Source: Galerina marginata | Lineage: Eukaryota; Basidiomycota; Agaricomycetes; Agaricales; Galerinaceae | Direction: 5' to 3' | Length of the DNA stretch: 64,000 nt | Assembly (NCBI GenBank): GCA_023014335.1 | Contig: JAECYW010000004.1 | Span: 3,100,001-3,164,000, forward strand | Made by a program: the position numbers and the translations under genes | Shown: in pieces, positions 37,589-51,200 of the stretch | Layout of the letters: every line of letters starts with the position of its first letter | Position numbering within the stretch: the first letter of the stretch is position 1 | Notes under the pieces: generated by a model | Told to the model about the DNA's origin: nothing | What the model saw: the letters and a program-made list of their open reading frames with translations, nothing else | The model's database searches: none

Positions 37589-38205
37589 ATCTGGAATCCA
37601 CCTATGTACTTATTCATGTAACTCACTCAATGTACAAAACCCACCTTCGTTTGAAATTCTGGTCAACGTTGTAGAGGGTCGGCCACAAGATGAGGTTAGA
37701 CAAGTTATTTATTATTGCATTCGGTGCTGTCAGGGATTGTAACATTATCTAGGTAGATAGGTAGCAAGATTTGAAAGAGCGAGGAAGGGATGCAAGTGCA
37801 CTACTAGTGGGATTCAGACGCATATGCAGTCGATCGAAGGTCGCAAGGAGGGAAGGGATATACTTAGACTATGTATGCATGTAGCGGTCACAGAGAGCGA
37901 GCGTCGTGGGTGTGCGAGGACAGCAGTACGATGTAAAGGAAAAGAGATGGATGGTAATAACACAGTGCATCGAGATGACGAGGGAGAGTGTGTCGAGCTA
38001 GCCTATTACAATGAAGACGGGAAAGACAACGGGCAAACAGATACGCAATAAAGAAAGAGAGAAAGGAAGCAATATATAGGATGAAAGATAGTTGTATCGC
38101 AGGAGAAGAATAAAAAAGGAAGGTCGTTAGGTCATTAGTATCAAAGCATACACACCGCCTCCACCACCGCCACCACGTCCACGACCACAAACAACCTCAA
38201 CTTGG
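37589..38205. other. Convergent 3' spacer
   Basis: About 0.6 kb between the DUF6534 copy 2 stop and the SUN-protein stop. It is purine-rich on the plus strand around 37840-38110 and holds a trinucleotide-like tract. No gene seen. Confidence 0.5.
38155..38186. repeat. CCA/CCG simple repeat
   Basis: Imperfect run of ccacc and ccgcc units just outside the 3' end of the SUN-domain gene, presumably in its 3' UTR. Confidence 0.6.
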
Positions 38206-41131
38206 TCATGAAGAACCGTCCCCGAACAACGGTCCGGGAAGCTCGCCTAACCGTTCCCCATGGACGCGGAACCGATATAGGCATGTAAACTCGTCCCGGC
38301 CCCAATTACTCAGCACCCTCAGGACGACGATACCAAAGTCCACTCCGAGGGCTTTAATCTCCGGATCCACAGGGAACGTCTGCACATTGCTCGGCGCATG
38401 GATATCATACGTGAAATTCGCCAGCCGGATGAACTCTGGGTGCTTTGGTAGCTCTGGCGGATATGCGACGGCCTCGTCAACGTCTGTGTCCTGTTGGCCA
38501 GCAGCCTCCTTGTTCGCGGCGCGTTCTGCCCTCCATGCCTGCACGCGGTCCAAGTTGTCTTGACCGTCCACCATACCCCACACTTCCATGTCCTGTGGCG
38601 CACTCCGCATGTCGAACGCGACCTCCGCCGCAATATGGTCGACCGTAACCTCCTCAACAATGATCGGCGCAACCAGAGCCACTCCGAGCATCCCGTGGCT
38701 TCCCGCGAACGGCCAGCACCGCCCGCTATGCAGGTCAGGATGCAGCGCCATGGCCGGGGGGTGCGCGATGTATCCCCCATTCCCAGTGACGAGGCTCACG
38801 AGCTGGCTCCCTAGCCCGCGCGGTTTGATCTCTAGCACGTCCGAGGTCAGCCTGGGGATGACCCGCGCGCCGCCCGAGTGGAGGGCGTAGTCTGCCTTCG
38901 CGATGCCGTCCTTGTTGATGCGGGAGACCGCGGAGTCGACCATGTGCGATAGGAGGGCAGAGACGTCTTGCCCGTCTGTTGACTTGATTTGCAGAACCGA
39001 TTTGGAACCAGAGAGTTTGGACCACCATGCTGCGCCAGGCATTGGGGCGGTCGAAGGTGGAGCAGCAGGTTTTTTGCCCAAATCCAGGGCTTCCTTAACG
39101 CCTACTTCCACACTACCAACCCGGTCCTCTAAAAGCTTGAGTTTGGCCCTGGCATCGGTGTCACTGATATCGGTGGGCGTCCTCTGGTCCTTCTCGTGTT
39201 GCCTTTGCTGAGCAATAAGTTGCGCTTCGAGAACCTCAACTTCTTGCTTTATCCCATTGATAGACCTGCTAACGGCCTCTCGTGCCTTCGATTCGGTATC
39301 CTTGACTTTCTTCGTCTCCTCAGAAAGACGGTGTTCCAGGTTGCTTATCTGTTCGAGAAGGCCACTATATCCCTTGATACTATCCTCTGCCTTGGCCTTC
39401 GTCCGTTCAGTGTCAAGGGATAGGCCAGATAGCACACTTTCAATTCGCAAGAGCCGATCAACAATCGCTGAAATATCGGCAGGTGGGGCGACAGGGGCCT
39501 GATAAACAGGTGACCGATTAGGGAAAGACAGGCTGGGAAGGTATGAACTGAGGGAAGCGCCCTGAAGAATGTACCAGGCGCAAAGGAGAGTGAGGGCCGG
39601 CGTAAGGTATTTCGCCAAAGGACCGGCACTCCGTGCCCATCCCACTGGCCGACGGAGGATGATATCAAAGGTCGTCCCGAAGACCTGGCCAAAAAGAAAC
39701 GTAAACATGCTGAGAACCGAGAGGAGACCGGAGAAGATCCATAGTGATAATTTAATGATAACGTGTACGATGCTGCCTAGTAGGCCGCCAACGGAAAAGG
39801 AGGAGGGTGTCTGAGGTGCTGGTGTTCGCGATCTGCCTCTTCGCTGTTGTGATGATTGTCGAACGGGTGGTTCGGTGGGCAGAAGAGTCTCTTCTATTTC
39901 TGGAATAGAGTCCAGCCCTTGATTGGCGGACAGCATCGAATCGTCTGGGTCGTATTCAGGCGGTTCTTGGGAAAATCGCGAAGCGGACACGCGGGAAAGT
40001 GGTGGATTCGAGGTTCGTGCCACGGATGGCTGTGGTTGCGAAAATTGTGATTGCTAAACACCTTTTTAGCAAGGATTTGACTTAAAAGATGACCGAACTT
40101 ACGTTGTCCATTTGGGTGTTCTCGTCGCTCTCGCTTTCGTACTCGTCTGGGCCTCCAAGGTTTCCTTTGGATCCATGACCTTTTCTTCTCCTTCTCTTAT
40201 CGGAGCCAACGACGGGAAGAGTGGTCAAAGGTCCTCCAACGGGTCCTTTCTTCTTTTTCCGTCTTCTCTTCGTTTTACCGTCGTCTGAGTATTCCGATTC
40301 CTCCTCGTCGGACTGCGAAGGTTTATATGCCTTGTTATCAACGGACATACGATTCCGTTTGTGCGTGGCATTATTCCGCTTCTGTGCTTGGAAGGCCTGC
40401 TCCTCTGCTGCATAGTCGTAACTGGAATCATTGCCATTTGGGTCACCATTGGCTGGAGGATGTTCCAGCGAGTGGTCCTCCGGTTCGCGAGAACGTTGGC
40501 GGACATAGAAGGCAGCCGCACCCAAGGCATTCTTTGCAAAAGTTATGCCATGTTCGAGGGGGCTTTTGGCACGACCATTAAGACCCCTCGCATCTCCTTC
40601 GCCTTCGGAGTCGGGCACGTGCAACAACGAGGTGGACTTAGAGGGAGGTTTTCGTGTGGTAGATATAGGTGCTCGGCCTAGTTTATCTGGAGGAGCAGCA
40701 AGCCTCTTTTTGCTCGCTTGAGCTGCATTCTGCTCGAATTCTTCGGAGGTGTGTCGGGGTAGGTGGGCCTTCTCGCGGGAAGAAGATGAGGCCCAGGAAT
40801 TGTTGTGGGGGTTGTTGTAGGTAGCGCTCATGTCGGCACCGCTAGCTGCTTGAACGAACGCGTTTGCAATGTTGACAGTTGTGTCCTTATAAGGCCACTT
40901 TTCTGGTTTGAGTGGTGATGTTTGGGTCTTCGGACCGCCTGGACGAGAGCTGAGGTCTCCGGCCGATTCTCGTTGTTTAAGTTTGGCGAAGCGAAGTAGA
41001 GCTGGTTCGTTCTCTTCTCCTGGTATTTCTTCTGGGTCGTGGATGTGGTTTCTGGTGCGAATGGGAGATGTAGGCTTGGGTGGAGATCGGGAACCAAGAG
41101 CAGGTGCGCTATAGGTGGCATAACGAGCCAT
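38206..41131 (-). CDS. SUN-domain nuclear envelope protein
   Basis: Two long exons, joined by a 49-nt intron between 'ENTQMDN' and 'QSQFSQPQPS', give about 960 residues. Exon 1 from ATG 41131 ('MARYATYSAPALGSRSPP') is polar, with a basic cluster 'KTKRRRKKKKGPVGG' and 'DKRRRRKGHGS' that could act as nuclear signals. Exon 2 has a Ser/Pro-rich region, a hydrophobic stretch ('VIIKLSLWIFSGLLSVLSMF' and 'LTPALTLLCAWYIL'), a coiled coil ('SNLEHRLSEETKKVKDTESK', 'QEVEVLEAQLIAQQRQHEKD') and a C-terminal SUN domain ('YALHSGGARVIP', 'GRCWPFAGSHGMLGVALVAP', 'VTVDHIAAEVAF', 'LSNWGRDEFTCLYRFRVHG'). SUN proteins span the inner nuclear membrane and bind KASH partners to link nucleus and cytoskeleton. Strong call. 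Confidence 0.92.
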
Positions 41132-42287
41132 GAACAACATGCAAATTGGAGAAAAAGAATAAAGATAATACGGACCCGTAAGCGTAGGACGGCGGTGGCA
41201 CACTTCCGTTTGAGGGTGGTTTACCGAGAAAAGTGTGATGATCGAGACGTCTGCCTTGACCTAAAGGTGTGCCCGAAAATGACATGAACCAATTCCGAGC
41301 GACAGATTTGCTGGCACGCGATTGTCAGCAGGTAGATAGTGAGATGAATGCAGTGTGATAAGGGTAAAATTGAGCAGCAAAGCCTCGAGGACGATGGAGT
41401 TCGGGTACAAGGAGGAACGTAAAACGTGCCAAACCTGGATCAAGGCGCGTTCCCGTATTTACACCTATTTGGCTGCTACCTCAACACGTGCATTGTTGCC
41501 GCGCACAATGCCCTGGCAACATTGTTCGCGACGCGTCTTTGTTGATTTATCCCACTGGCCAATGCAAGGCCCCTACATCCGCTCCGCAAATAAAACCCGT
41601 TGCTTTCATTGTTCGTGCTCGAGCCATTGAAGTCAAACAAAACTCGGGAACCTGGCTCATACCCCTGCTCAATAAAATGAAAACCTTCTGAACGGGTATC
41701 CACGTATGTAGAGTATTCCGCCACTGGTACGGTGCTTGGAGCCCATCTCCGTCTAAGCACGGTTGATGTCGGTGAATTTAGTCGCAGATCACAAATATAG
41801 AAATAATGCGCCACATTCTCGATCAAGGTCGGTGCCAAGGGAAAATTTACATTCTCTTTCGCAGATAACTCAACAGCAAACGTGATTCCAGACACCATTA
41901 CAGCTGCATGCAAAACCCTAGACAGTCTTCCGAATTTCTTCCATTGCGCCTGTGTTTGTATAAACAACCAGTTTTGTCAGCCCCACGCGTCGCGCCTGGC
42001 GACGAAGTCTTATTCTGGAAAACCCGCCGGAAAATCACTCCAACATGGAGCCCTCTCAGGGTCCTTAGTGCTTTCCTACGTCATTAATACCGTTCGCGCA
42101 CCACTCAGGTTCATTCGGGCTACTAAACATGGTTGTTTATCTAAACAAAGGCGCATAGTGCGAAAATTTGAAAACTGTCTACGGTTTTGCATGCAGCTGT
42201 AATAATAATAATTCAAACTTCTAAACTACTTAGCCTCCAAAGGATAGCGCTGGGTATTACAAATATTAACTATTTTAAACTTCACAC
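41132..42287. other. Intergenic region with no supported gene
   Basis: About 1.15 kb between the SUN gene start and the alkaline phosphatase stop. A minus-strand frame at 41476-41967 starts at TTG and shows no domain. It contains the SUN gene promoter. Confidence 0.5.
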
Positions 42288-45200
42288 TCAATTGGTCCTT
42301 CCAAGAGCAAGAGCATCGGCAATTTTGAAGAAGATATCAACACTGTTGTCTGGAGGGGGCTCAGATAAACAGACTATGGTAAATGTAGAAATAAAAGGAC
42401 TCACAAACACCACGGAATGCCTCGGATCCTGGCCCATTAGCGAAGACAGAGACATCTAACAGCAATGCGACTTTAGCAACATATCCTACCGATTGGAATT
42501 AGGAACACAGCTAACCTGTGAGAGAGTGCACGCCTTGGCTCTCAGTAGTGTCGAGGGTACCTTGAACAGTGAAACCTATCATAACGCATCTAGTCATCTT
42601 CCGCCCATGACAATCCAATCACAATCCGTACCATTGGCATTATCCGCAGGGTTCACGATGATACCATCCGGAGAAGAAACAGCAGGAACACGGGGTCCAT
42701 TCAAGTTGAGGGTATAGGTTTCACGACTGCAAAATCAAGTCAGTGCCATATCCAATGTCTCCTACGCAAGATGCACTCACTGATCGGGGTTGGCTCCAAA
42801 GCCGGCAGCAAAAGCATAACGAGGGTTCCACTGCACAGGGAAGTTAGGACCCTGGGCTCCGATGGCGAGAGTCTGGTTATTTGGGAGCGAATCTTCAGCG
42901 ACGGTGTATCCACTTTGACCAGAGTTGGTGTAGACGCCGACTGTAATAGTGAAAAAAAAAAAACAAACAAACAAAAAAAAACATTAAGACCCGACGACGA
43001 AGCAATCAATTAAACGCACCTGCGCCGCGCTTCTTCCTATCAGTGGTCTGGGCAGCGAGGTACTTGGTATCTGCTCCACCAAATACGTCCTACGTTTCGT
43101 TTAGTCTCGATGCAAAAGAAAGTCGAAGGAAAGAAACGCACGAAGCCGTGGCCGTGATCAGCCGTGATGACGATGAGTGTGTTTTCGTATTCGCCGATCT
43201 TTTTGAGGTCTGCGGATGTAATTTATATAGCAATTAAATAACCCCATTGGACACAAGAACAGCAGAGGAGACTTACGAGCAATGGAAGCTCGGATGGTGT
43301 CGTCGAGTTCCAGGAGCTCTCCGAGAGCGCGATCATAGTCGAGGACGTGCATCATCTAAGTGTCGATAAAGCAAGTAATGCGTGAGCATCGAACAAAATA
43401 TCAGGCTCAAGAAAAGCCCACCTTGTCGATGCTGGCAGCTTCCGACCTATAATTTAAATCTTATTAACATTCACATTATCAGTTCATAGACGACCAAAAA
43501 CACCCACATCATGAACCATCCCTCATTCTTCTTTGTCCTCGTCTGCAAGATATCGATAGCCTTGAGGGTCATCTCCTTCAATCCCGGCTGGTCGGTAGCG
43601 TCCGTGCCGTCTCCTGTAGGGCTGTTCTTTTGACCCTTGAGGTTGTCTTTCAGGACCTATAAAATATTTAATAAATATAACACCGGCAAACAGGAGACGA
43701 GACCAACATTTCGCTCAATCCATTTTGCCCTTTAAAAAGGTGTCAGATACTCCCAGAATAGCCCAAAGTGCTCAAAAACTTTACATGTTGCTTACTGGAC
43801 AAACAAAAAGTCAATCAACGGCCCATACTGCTCAGCACGCAGACCTACTGGAGAAAATTCCAAGGGTTTTATCCTTGGTACCAGCAGCCTGCAACTGCGT
43901 GTTGTTGTAAATGACATTATAACCTTTAGCTTGGAACGCCTTGTAGTAGTCGGTGCCGTTAGGCGATCCTGGGCCTGCAATGAATTGCTCAGCCCCTCCA
44001 CTGCGCAAAAAAAGAAAGACACAAGTCAGTCCGTTGATTCGAAGGAGGCCACGGGCACGAATGTAGAAGCAATTCATTGACTTACCCAAAGATGACATCA
44101 GGTCCTTCGCAGCTGGTGGGCCAGGCGAAAGTGGCGTTGACGGTGGTGGCGCTGTTAAGGTATTCGGTGATGACACCCTGGTACTGATTACCTGACAAAA
44201 AAGTCTTCAATACTGCAAGATGATCGTGTCTGCTTTGCAGGTAAACTTACGATCACGAGTGTGGGCGCAAAGAGCGGCTGTGATGGACAGAAGATCCGTC
44301 AGCGAGGTCGTAAGAGATAAGAAATATGATTGCTTAATTCACCTGGAGTGGCGTCGGCGATGAAAGCAGTAGAAACGATACCAAGGGCACCACCGATGTG
44401 CCTACGGAAGAGCTCGGCGATAGTCTCAACCTTGGGGTCGTCAAAAGAGTTCTTGGACTGGATTTACAATTTGGTAAATAATGGCCAGCGAAGAGAAAAA
44501 CGAGAATAGCACTAACGCTATCAGCATAAACATTCAACGCATTCACCGTCGATTTCTTTCCAGTGTACAAAGCCGTGGCCGAGTTGGCGGAATCAGTGAT
44601 AAAGGAGTCGATGGAGTGGGTCATTTGACTGTGAAGAAGAGCACGATCATCAGCCATCGTTGTCGAAGGCGTGTACTGCGGGGAAAGAGGCTTACTGTCC
44701 GAGGTTGTCCATTTGGTCCATCTGCATCAAAGTTTGGTACTTTCCGTTGATAGACTTATGGGCAATAAGACGCGCGGCGGTGATCATAGCTTGGGTCATC
44801 CCTACAGGCCACTAACGTTAGTTAATTGGATAGAAGTCATCGATTGCCGTTACCGTCTCCGATGAAGAACAGGACGTTCTTGGCCTTGCGGACCGTGGCA
44901 GGCTGGCGGACAACCCAGGTAGCGGCAGTTGTGCTGCCCCCATTGTAAGTTAGCTTAGCGGTGTAGGTGCCGGGCTAAATTCAAGTTGGTTGTAACCATA
45001 AGCCTGAGAAGAGCAGTTATTTAGTAGAAAGAATTTACCTTGCTCAAGTGAAGCTTTCCAAAAATGATCGTCAGCGAATCCAAACAACATCCAAGTACAC
45101 AAATACCCACAGCGCGGTAAGCCTTTGACGCGACGTTGACCACACTGGGTGTGCCAGCATCCTTGGCGAACAAATCCTCGAAGTATCTTTTCGGCCATGA

Positions 45201-45549
45201 GCGTCATAGTTCAATTAAGGGTCGTAAACACGTACGAGAATGACCATTTCTCCAAAACCGAGTCCTTTATGCCAAAGAACTTGGTCACATCCTGACAGGC
45301 GCCCTTGCCACTCTGGATGCAGAAGCTGAACTTCTCGTCAGCAACACCGCCGTTGGAAGCTTCGCTGCCGTTAACAGGAGCATGGACTTCGAGGCGGATA
45401 TCGAACAGCTGTCCAGCCAGAAAGTCGGTCTGGTCAGGCGGGAACACGCAACCAAGAGTAGGGCAAGCCCCGAGTCGCTGGAAGGTCTGAGCGGAAGCGA
45501 GACCGATGCTCGCGAGTGTAACGAGCAGCGCAGAAGTACGGGTGGGCAT
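42288..45549 (-). CDS. Secreted alkaline phosphatase
   Basis: Metal-dependent phosphomonoesterase of the PhoA-like alkaline phosphatase superfamily. ATG 45549 opens a signal peptide ('MPTRTSALLVTLASIGLASA'). Joined exons give 'RYFEDLFAKDAGTPSVVNVA', 'GMTQAMITAARLIAHKSING', 'MTHSIDSFITDSANSATALY' (nucleophile Ser in the DSANSATA signature), 'TVNATFAWPTSCEGPDVIFG', 'NTLIVITADHGHGFD' (metal-binding Asp and His) and 'YTVAEDSLPNNQTLAIG'. Near the C-terminus are 'YTLNLNGPRVPAVSSPDG' and 'DVSVFANGPGSEAF', ending 'IFFKIADALALGRTN' at 42288. There are many short introns. It probably releases phosphate from extracellular organic phosphate; location is inferred from the signal peptide. It sits in a run of minus-strand genes. 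Confidence 0.9.
42952..42983. repeat. A-rich simple repeat in an alkaline phosphatase intron
   Basis: A run of A broken by three CAAA units, in an intron of the alkaline phosphatase gene. On the coding strand it is the T-rich tract near the 3' splice region. Confidence 0.75.
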
Positions 45550-47163
45550 GGCTGACGTTGAAAGACGTCTGAACGCGGTGGCGAACGCGAATTTTTTTGG
45601 CAGCAGTCAACTAGTGGGCAAAGGATATCAACCGCGAAGCGTTGCTTTTATACTTTCATGCTCATCCGAGGTTTCGCTATGACAGCGGCTCTGCGCTCAG
45701 GATCTAGCACACGTTGTTTCGTAACACGAGAATAGGGACGCGAACTGGACGCGTACCGCGATCCATGGCGATCGGTTTCGATTATCCTGCAGGCTAAATT
45801 AATCAGGGCCACACAAATACCGTAAATCCACACTGGCGCTGGACAAGGAGCTCGGTCGACACGTTTGTACCGAAGTTATCCCCCGGGCGATCACACGATA
45901 GCCAGTTTTCGTACTTGACCCCGACAGATAAAGCGCGGAATCTTTGTCCAGCGATGGCAAGAAGCGCCCGACAGACCACGATGAAATTTGAGCTGCTTTA
46001 AGTCGCTTTTCCATATTTTAATCTTCATATCAGACCAGACTTCGACTTCGAGGAGGTTAAGACTCAGCTGGCGATGCACATAGTTGAACTCGCTTTTGAG
46101 GGTTAGGCATGCGGTCGACGACGAACGTGCTTGGAGTCCATTGTCACAATCGTATTTTGCTGCAGTCATTAGTGGCACATGGTAACTTGTGCTTTACACC
46201 CGACTGCATTGCCAAGGCATTTCCTGTCGTTTCCTATAGTCCCATAGGTTGAAATCTGCGGCAATGGGGTGAACGTAACCTTTTGCGTACCCATGTGTAG
46301 ACGCGATATTTTTAGTGTATGTCCAAAACTGTGGCTTGGCGCTTCTAAATATCCGAAAAGGAGCGCCAAGACACGGATGAGGAGGTTTGAACGTTGAGGA
46401 GGAGGCGAACTGACCATGATCTGAAGACGACTTCCGGACCGATATGTAGGATTCAGCTAGCTCCGCCTAGCTCAGAGCTCCCGTAAATAGAAACAGAACT
46501 TCAAGAAGCATTCAAGACTCATGATCAAGGGTAGGTCAGCACCAGCCTCTTCGCTGTATTTTGAAAGAACGGAAACTTGGGATCATCATCAGGTTCTGAA
46601 AGGCTGAAACTAAACGAGTTCCAGTTATAACTCACATGCTTCGCGAAGATTCAGTGTCAATCTTGAATTATTTAGGGGTATCAGCCATTCAATTGTTTAT
46701 CTTCAGTAGCATAGTGGAATAGTTACCTAAATATTTCTCGACCTGTCGGCAGTCGAACGCTGTCACAGAAAAAAAAACGCTGCGAAGTTTTGACAAAATG
46801 GACCAGTGGTCAAACCAGTAATAGCCAGTCCTTGCTTGAGAAGTGCCAACAACCATGTTTGTTGGAAAGGCAGATGACACGAATCATAGGAAGCAAGAAT
46901 TAGAGCGGCCGCTGTCGTCCACTTTAGTGAGTAAAAGCAAGAAACCCACTTCGCGATCCGGGCGAATATTCCACTGTAAGGCTCTGGAAAGGCAGAAAAA
47001 TAAACACAAAACGAGGTTCGGCTCCTTCACTGCAAACAATTACAGTGGGCGAAACACAACGTATTTTCAGAGTCTGCACATGAAATTGCGTTCGACTTTT
47101 CCAACATACAGGCTGCAATCCTATTGACGCCCCGAGGTATTCTTACAGATCTTGATACAGACT
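45550..47163. other. Intergenic region with no supported gene
   Basis: About 1.6 kb between the alkaline phosphatase start and the DM9 protein stop. Short frames only, for example 46843-47127 (plus), none supported. It holds the phosphatase promoter. Confidence 0.5.
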
Positions 47164-48027
47164 CTATTCTCGTAGATGATATCCTTCGTGCGTAACCTTC
47201 CCTGCGTAATTGTTCACCTCCAGCACCTGGAATAAGGATAGGCACCTCAACAAAACAAAATGGTATTAGTAAAACTTCCACTCACAGGATCTCATAGTTA
47301 TCGCTAATCTCGAGTTCCGCTCCTCCGAATGACACTCTGCACCCCCGTCTAAGTAATACATCAGTTCAAACAGAAGGTTTCAATCCATGAATGTGCAAAC
47401 TTACAAGTGTTCACCGCACTTTCCAGGAATCCTGATGCCATTAACAAAAGCTACAGCATGCTGAAGCTTGGCGCCGTTATCCTCATAACCCCCTTCAACA
47501 GGTTGCCGACCAGGAGGGATCCTCCCATGAGAAGTCGGCACGAATTCCATCTGGTCAGGTCGGAAGGGCAGGAGATCATATCTGCCGTTGTGTCCATGTT
47601 CTACACCTCCATAGGGCACCAACACGAATGGCTGGAGGTGACGCCCGATCTTGCATGGATGAACTGAATTCTCGAACAAGGCAGATCCAACGTAGATTGG
47701 AGACACGCCGTCGGCGTCGTAGCATGGGGGCTGACCTGCTTGCTGAGGATCTGGGAAGGGTCCTGTAGTTGATAATGGGACTCTGAATCCAGAAGGGGGG
47801 GTTTGTGATTGTACAGGAGCGTGGCCGATGTAAGGCGGCGGCGCTGGGCCTCCAACAGGTGCATGGCTGCTGCCGAAGTCAAAATGTCCAGAGGCGTGGC
47901 TGGTCCCAAAGTCGAGATGTCCAGAGGCATGTTTCTTATCTTTCTTGTGCTTTTTGTGAGACGAATCCGAGTCCGACGATGAGGAAGAAGAGGAAGAATC
48001 GACGCTCTTGCGACGGTGGTGGGTCAT
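47164..48027 (-). CDS. DM9/DUF3421 domain protein with Ser- and Lys-rich head
   Basis: Three exons. From ATG 48027 the head is 'MTHHRRKSVDSSSSSSSSDS', followed by Lys/His-rich 'HKKHKKDKKHASG', two 'ASGHxDFGxSHA' repeats and a Pro-rich stretch. The domain starts 'YDADGVSPIYVGSALFENSV', then 'HPCKIGRHLQPFVLVPYGGV', 'GRIPPGRQPVEGGYEDNGAK', 'LQHAVAFVNGIRIPGKCGEH', 'CRVSFGGAELEISDNYEIL' and ends '...GYHLRE'. This matches DM9 repeats (DUF3421, natterin-like), which in animal members bind mannose. Alternative reading: uncharacterised. No signal peptide. It lies just downstream of PalA/Rim20 on the same strand (268 nt apart). Confidence 0.85.
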
Positions 48028-48295
48028 TCTCGAGAGATAGGGGTAGAGATAAAGGAAAGAACTGCAACATCGAATATAAGACGGTGGTGCGGATGGCTGT
48101 GCACTGCGCACTCAAAAAGCAGATTGCAGCAGCGCAGCCCTGTCTTATCCAGGATACTTGGATACCTGGGGCCATTCCTGGCGCGTATCGCCTTTGACAA
48201 AAGGAAAGAAAGCAACAACATCGCATTACATTACAAGCCCGTACTACAATGTATACAAATGCACCCATATCTTGCCCATATCCGTAGGACTCATG

Positions 48296-51200
48296 CTATT
48301 TCTTCCCATCTGCACTGGCAGGAGCTGGAGGGAGAGCGAGCTCTTCAAAGCCCCATTCACTCGAGTTGATGGAAGGCAATCCCAAAGCGGACTTGCCTGG
48401 AGGTGGCTTGCGAGCAACAACACTGGAGGCGGCGGGACTAGGGTGCACCTTCTTCGGTGGGGTAACAGCTGCATCTGACTTTTCGACATCGTGGAGAGAC
48501 AGTGACTGCATCGAACGAGTAAAAGCACTTCAGAATTGATCGGTATTGATCAGTGATCAGCGTAAATATTACGAGGAAGACACCAGACGCACTGCAGTTC
48601 TTGGTTCCGGTGGTGACTCCATGTTTTACAAACTTCCTTGAACTGGATAAGAATGCCCGCCAGATCATTATAGAACTGTGCGTCGGATCAGCAAAATGTT
48701 ATGGCCAAACGATGTAAAAAAACTACCTTGAACCCTTCATCAAGATTGCGCATAATTTCCCTGTATTTGAAGTAGGCCAAATCAAGAGCCTGTAACGCGT
48801 TTTCTCGGTCTTTTACGGTAGGGTCATCCTTCCTTGAATCTAGAAACTGTTTGTTCAAGCTCTATAATCCATAAATCAGAACCACTTAAAACATCGTATA
48901 AACCGGAAGGATCAATTACCTGGATCTCGCCAATGATTTCTGTTTGTTTCCGGTTAATCTCATCCATTTCCACCAGGAATTTATCGAATTTTGAGAGCTC
49001 TTCATCAGATATGTCCTCAAACATATCTGGAGTAACCTCCGCTAGCCTCTCGAACCCTGACGCAGCTTTCATAATTCGTGTCTGAATGTCATCCGCGGAG
49101 GCGAGAGACTGGGCTCTGTGGACCAGTTGGTCGCGATCCCGGTGAAGGGTGTCAAGCTCTTCCAACTTGACTCGCAATGCTCGAGCATGCTGTCGTGTTT
49201 GTTTGCCTTGCGGGGTCGATTGCGAAGATGAAGATACCGTAGTCGACGGCACAGAAGCTTCCAAGGTTGACTGATCGGGAATTAGCCAAATTTCTGTGAG
49301 TATATAGTGGTTTTACCTCATCCCAGGTCAACTCGGTTATGCTTTCTTCCCACTCATCCCATTTCTGTCGAACTGATTCATCGCTCTCGGCGGCCTGCGT
49401 CAGAATACTTCTGTATCTGTTGGCTTTGTCGATGAGCTCTACATTCGCTTCATGTGATTTTAGCCGAGTAATAGGAGTTTCTTTTCTAACGGCTTCATCT
49501 TCGGAGGCTTCGCTATCCAAAATGTCCAACGCCTGCCAGTACTTAGGTTAGAGGAATGCAAGGTCATAGGAATAAAGGCCATACCTCTTCGAGGATCGAT
49601 AAGTCTTGATGTGCCAATCTTTGAACGTCTTCAATGGAGGCTTCGATCTTGGTTGGTCCATCCTCGAGGCGTACTTCCTCCGCTTTTCGAAGGAGACTGG
49701 GAGGAAGTCCGATGGGTCGCTCCAGCGCTTCCAAGGCCGAAGGGAGATTTAATTTCCGGAGTTCTCTATGAAGTCTCTCAGGGAGCTGTAATCAAACCGA
49801 GAGGTACAAACACACTCGTCTGCTTGGTCCTGTAGCTCTTGTGCAAAATCGAAGATTTTCTCCTGGATGAGATTTAGTTTTCTATCGTTGTAAATATCTA
49901 GCCGTTTCAGTTAAAACAGTCATATATTTTCGATGAAATTGCACGCTCACTTATAGCTTCACGAGTCCCCCATCCTGCAAGGCCGCTAAATAATTGGTGC
50001 CGTGAGCCGATGACGCTATCCGGGTTCAACAAACCCTTCGGTACATTTGGGGTTACGAGCTTTGTCTCCTGGATGGCAGTCAGGGCTGATGGGGCTGGAA
50101 CATCTTGGTGGTAAATTAGATCGTTGTCTCGCTGTGCCCTTGCTTCACTTTTCTTCAAGATCTCGAGGAGCGACTATGGGGGAAATTAGAAACGGCTCCG
50201 GTACTGGAAAATGAAACCACGTACCTGGGCGTCCTGAAGAACAGTGCTGGCAATCTTTCCACGCCGACCTATCTCGCAGGCCGTTTGGGCCTCGTTTTGC
50301 GCTTTTCCAAGTCGCCCTAGCTCGACACCATATCTGCCAAACAATCTGAGCGCCGAAGAGGTGTAAGCCATGGCCAAAAGAAATTCGGACCTACTAGCCT
50401 CATATTCGACCATACTTTCACGGTATTCCGCGACTGCCATAAAGTGGTGTTCCTTTGCCTCTATGTGAGGCAGCCAATCCTAAAGTAACAATAAATACAG
50501 ATACGCAAGGAGATTGAGATGATTGTACCGAGGGTAAGAATGTTTTTACGGGAGGTGACGACTTGCGGAATGTGGTCACTACTGACCGATAAAACGATGA
50601 GGTCTTAGAGGACAAGATATGAGCAATCGGGTCGACATTTGTGTAAGGTACCTACTCCAGCCGCAATCTTGGCAATGAGAGAGTTCCGATACTGATCTGG
50701 ATAAATTTAGTGCAGGTGGTCGTTTCATGCAACCTGAGAACGCACTCAATTTAGCTAGTTGCCATGAGCATTCCTGGGCTTGTGCTAGCATGAGCAATTC
50801 AAGTCCTTTGATACAATCATTCGATAAATCCAGTGGAATATCTTCTTCATCAGGAGAATATACTAGCTTTGGAAGGACGGAGGAGTGGAGGAATGAGAGA
50901 GTTCCTGCTGCTTGCTACCGAGAAAAATTAAGTCAGTGGCACTTACGACAGAGTGTCGGGGGAAATACACGCCTGATAATATGCAGCAGCCCGCTTGATT
51001 CCTTCGTTTGCAGACCGATCCTGCGCACCACCCAGTTGCGAATAAAGGGCGGCGAGGTTAAACAGTACAGAGGCACGTTCAAAAACCAAGTTCATTGAAG
51101 TGATTGGAACGGCTGTAGGGCTGAATGCAGGTGCATACGCAATTGCTAATTGGATCTGCCACAAATAGGACGATTAATCTCTTTCCCTTTCATAGGTCAA

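Noticed and set aside
41476..41967. 163-codon minus-strand frame
   Set aside because: Starts at TTG, no domain, no splice partners.
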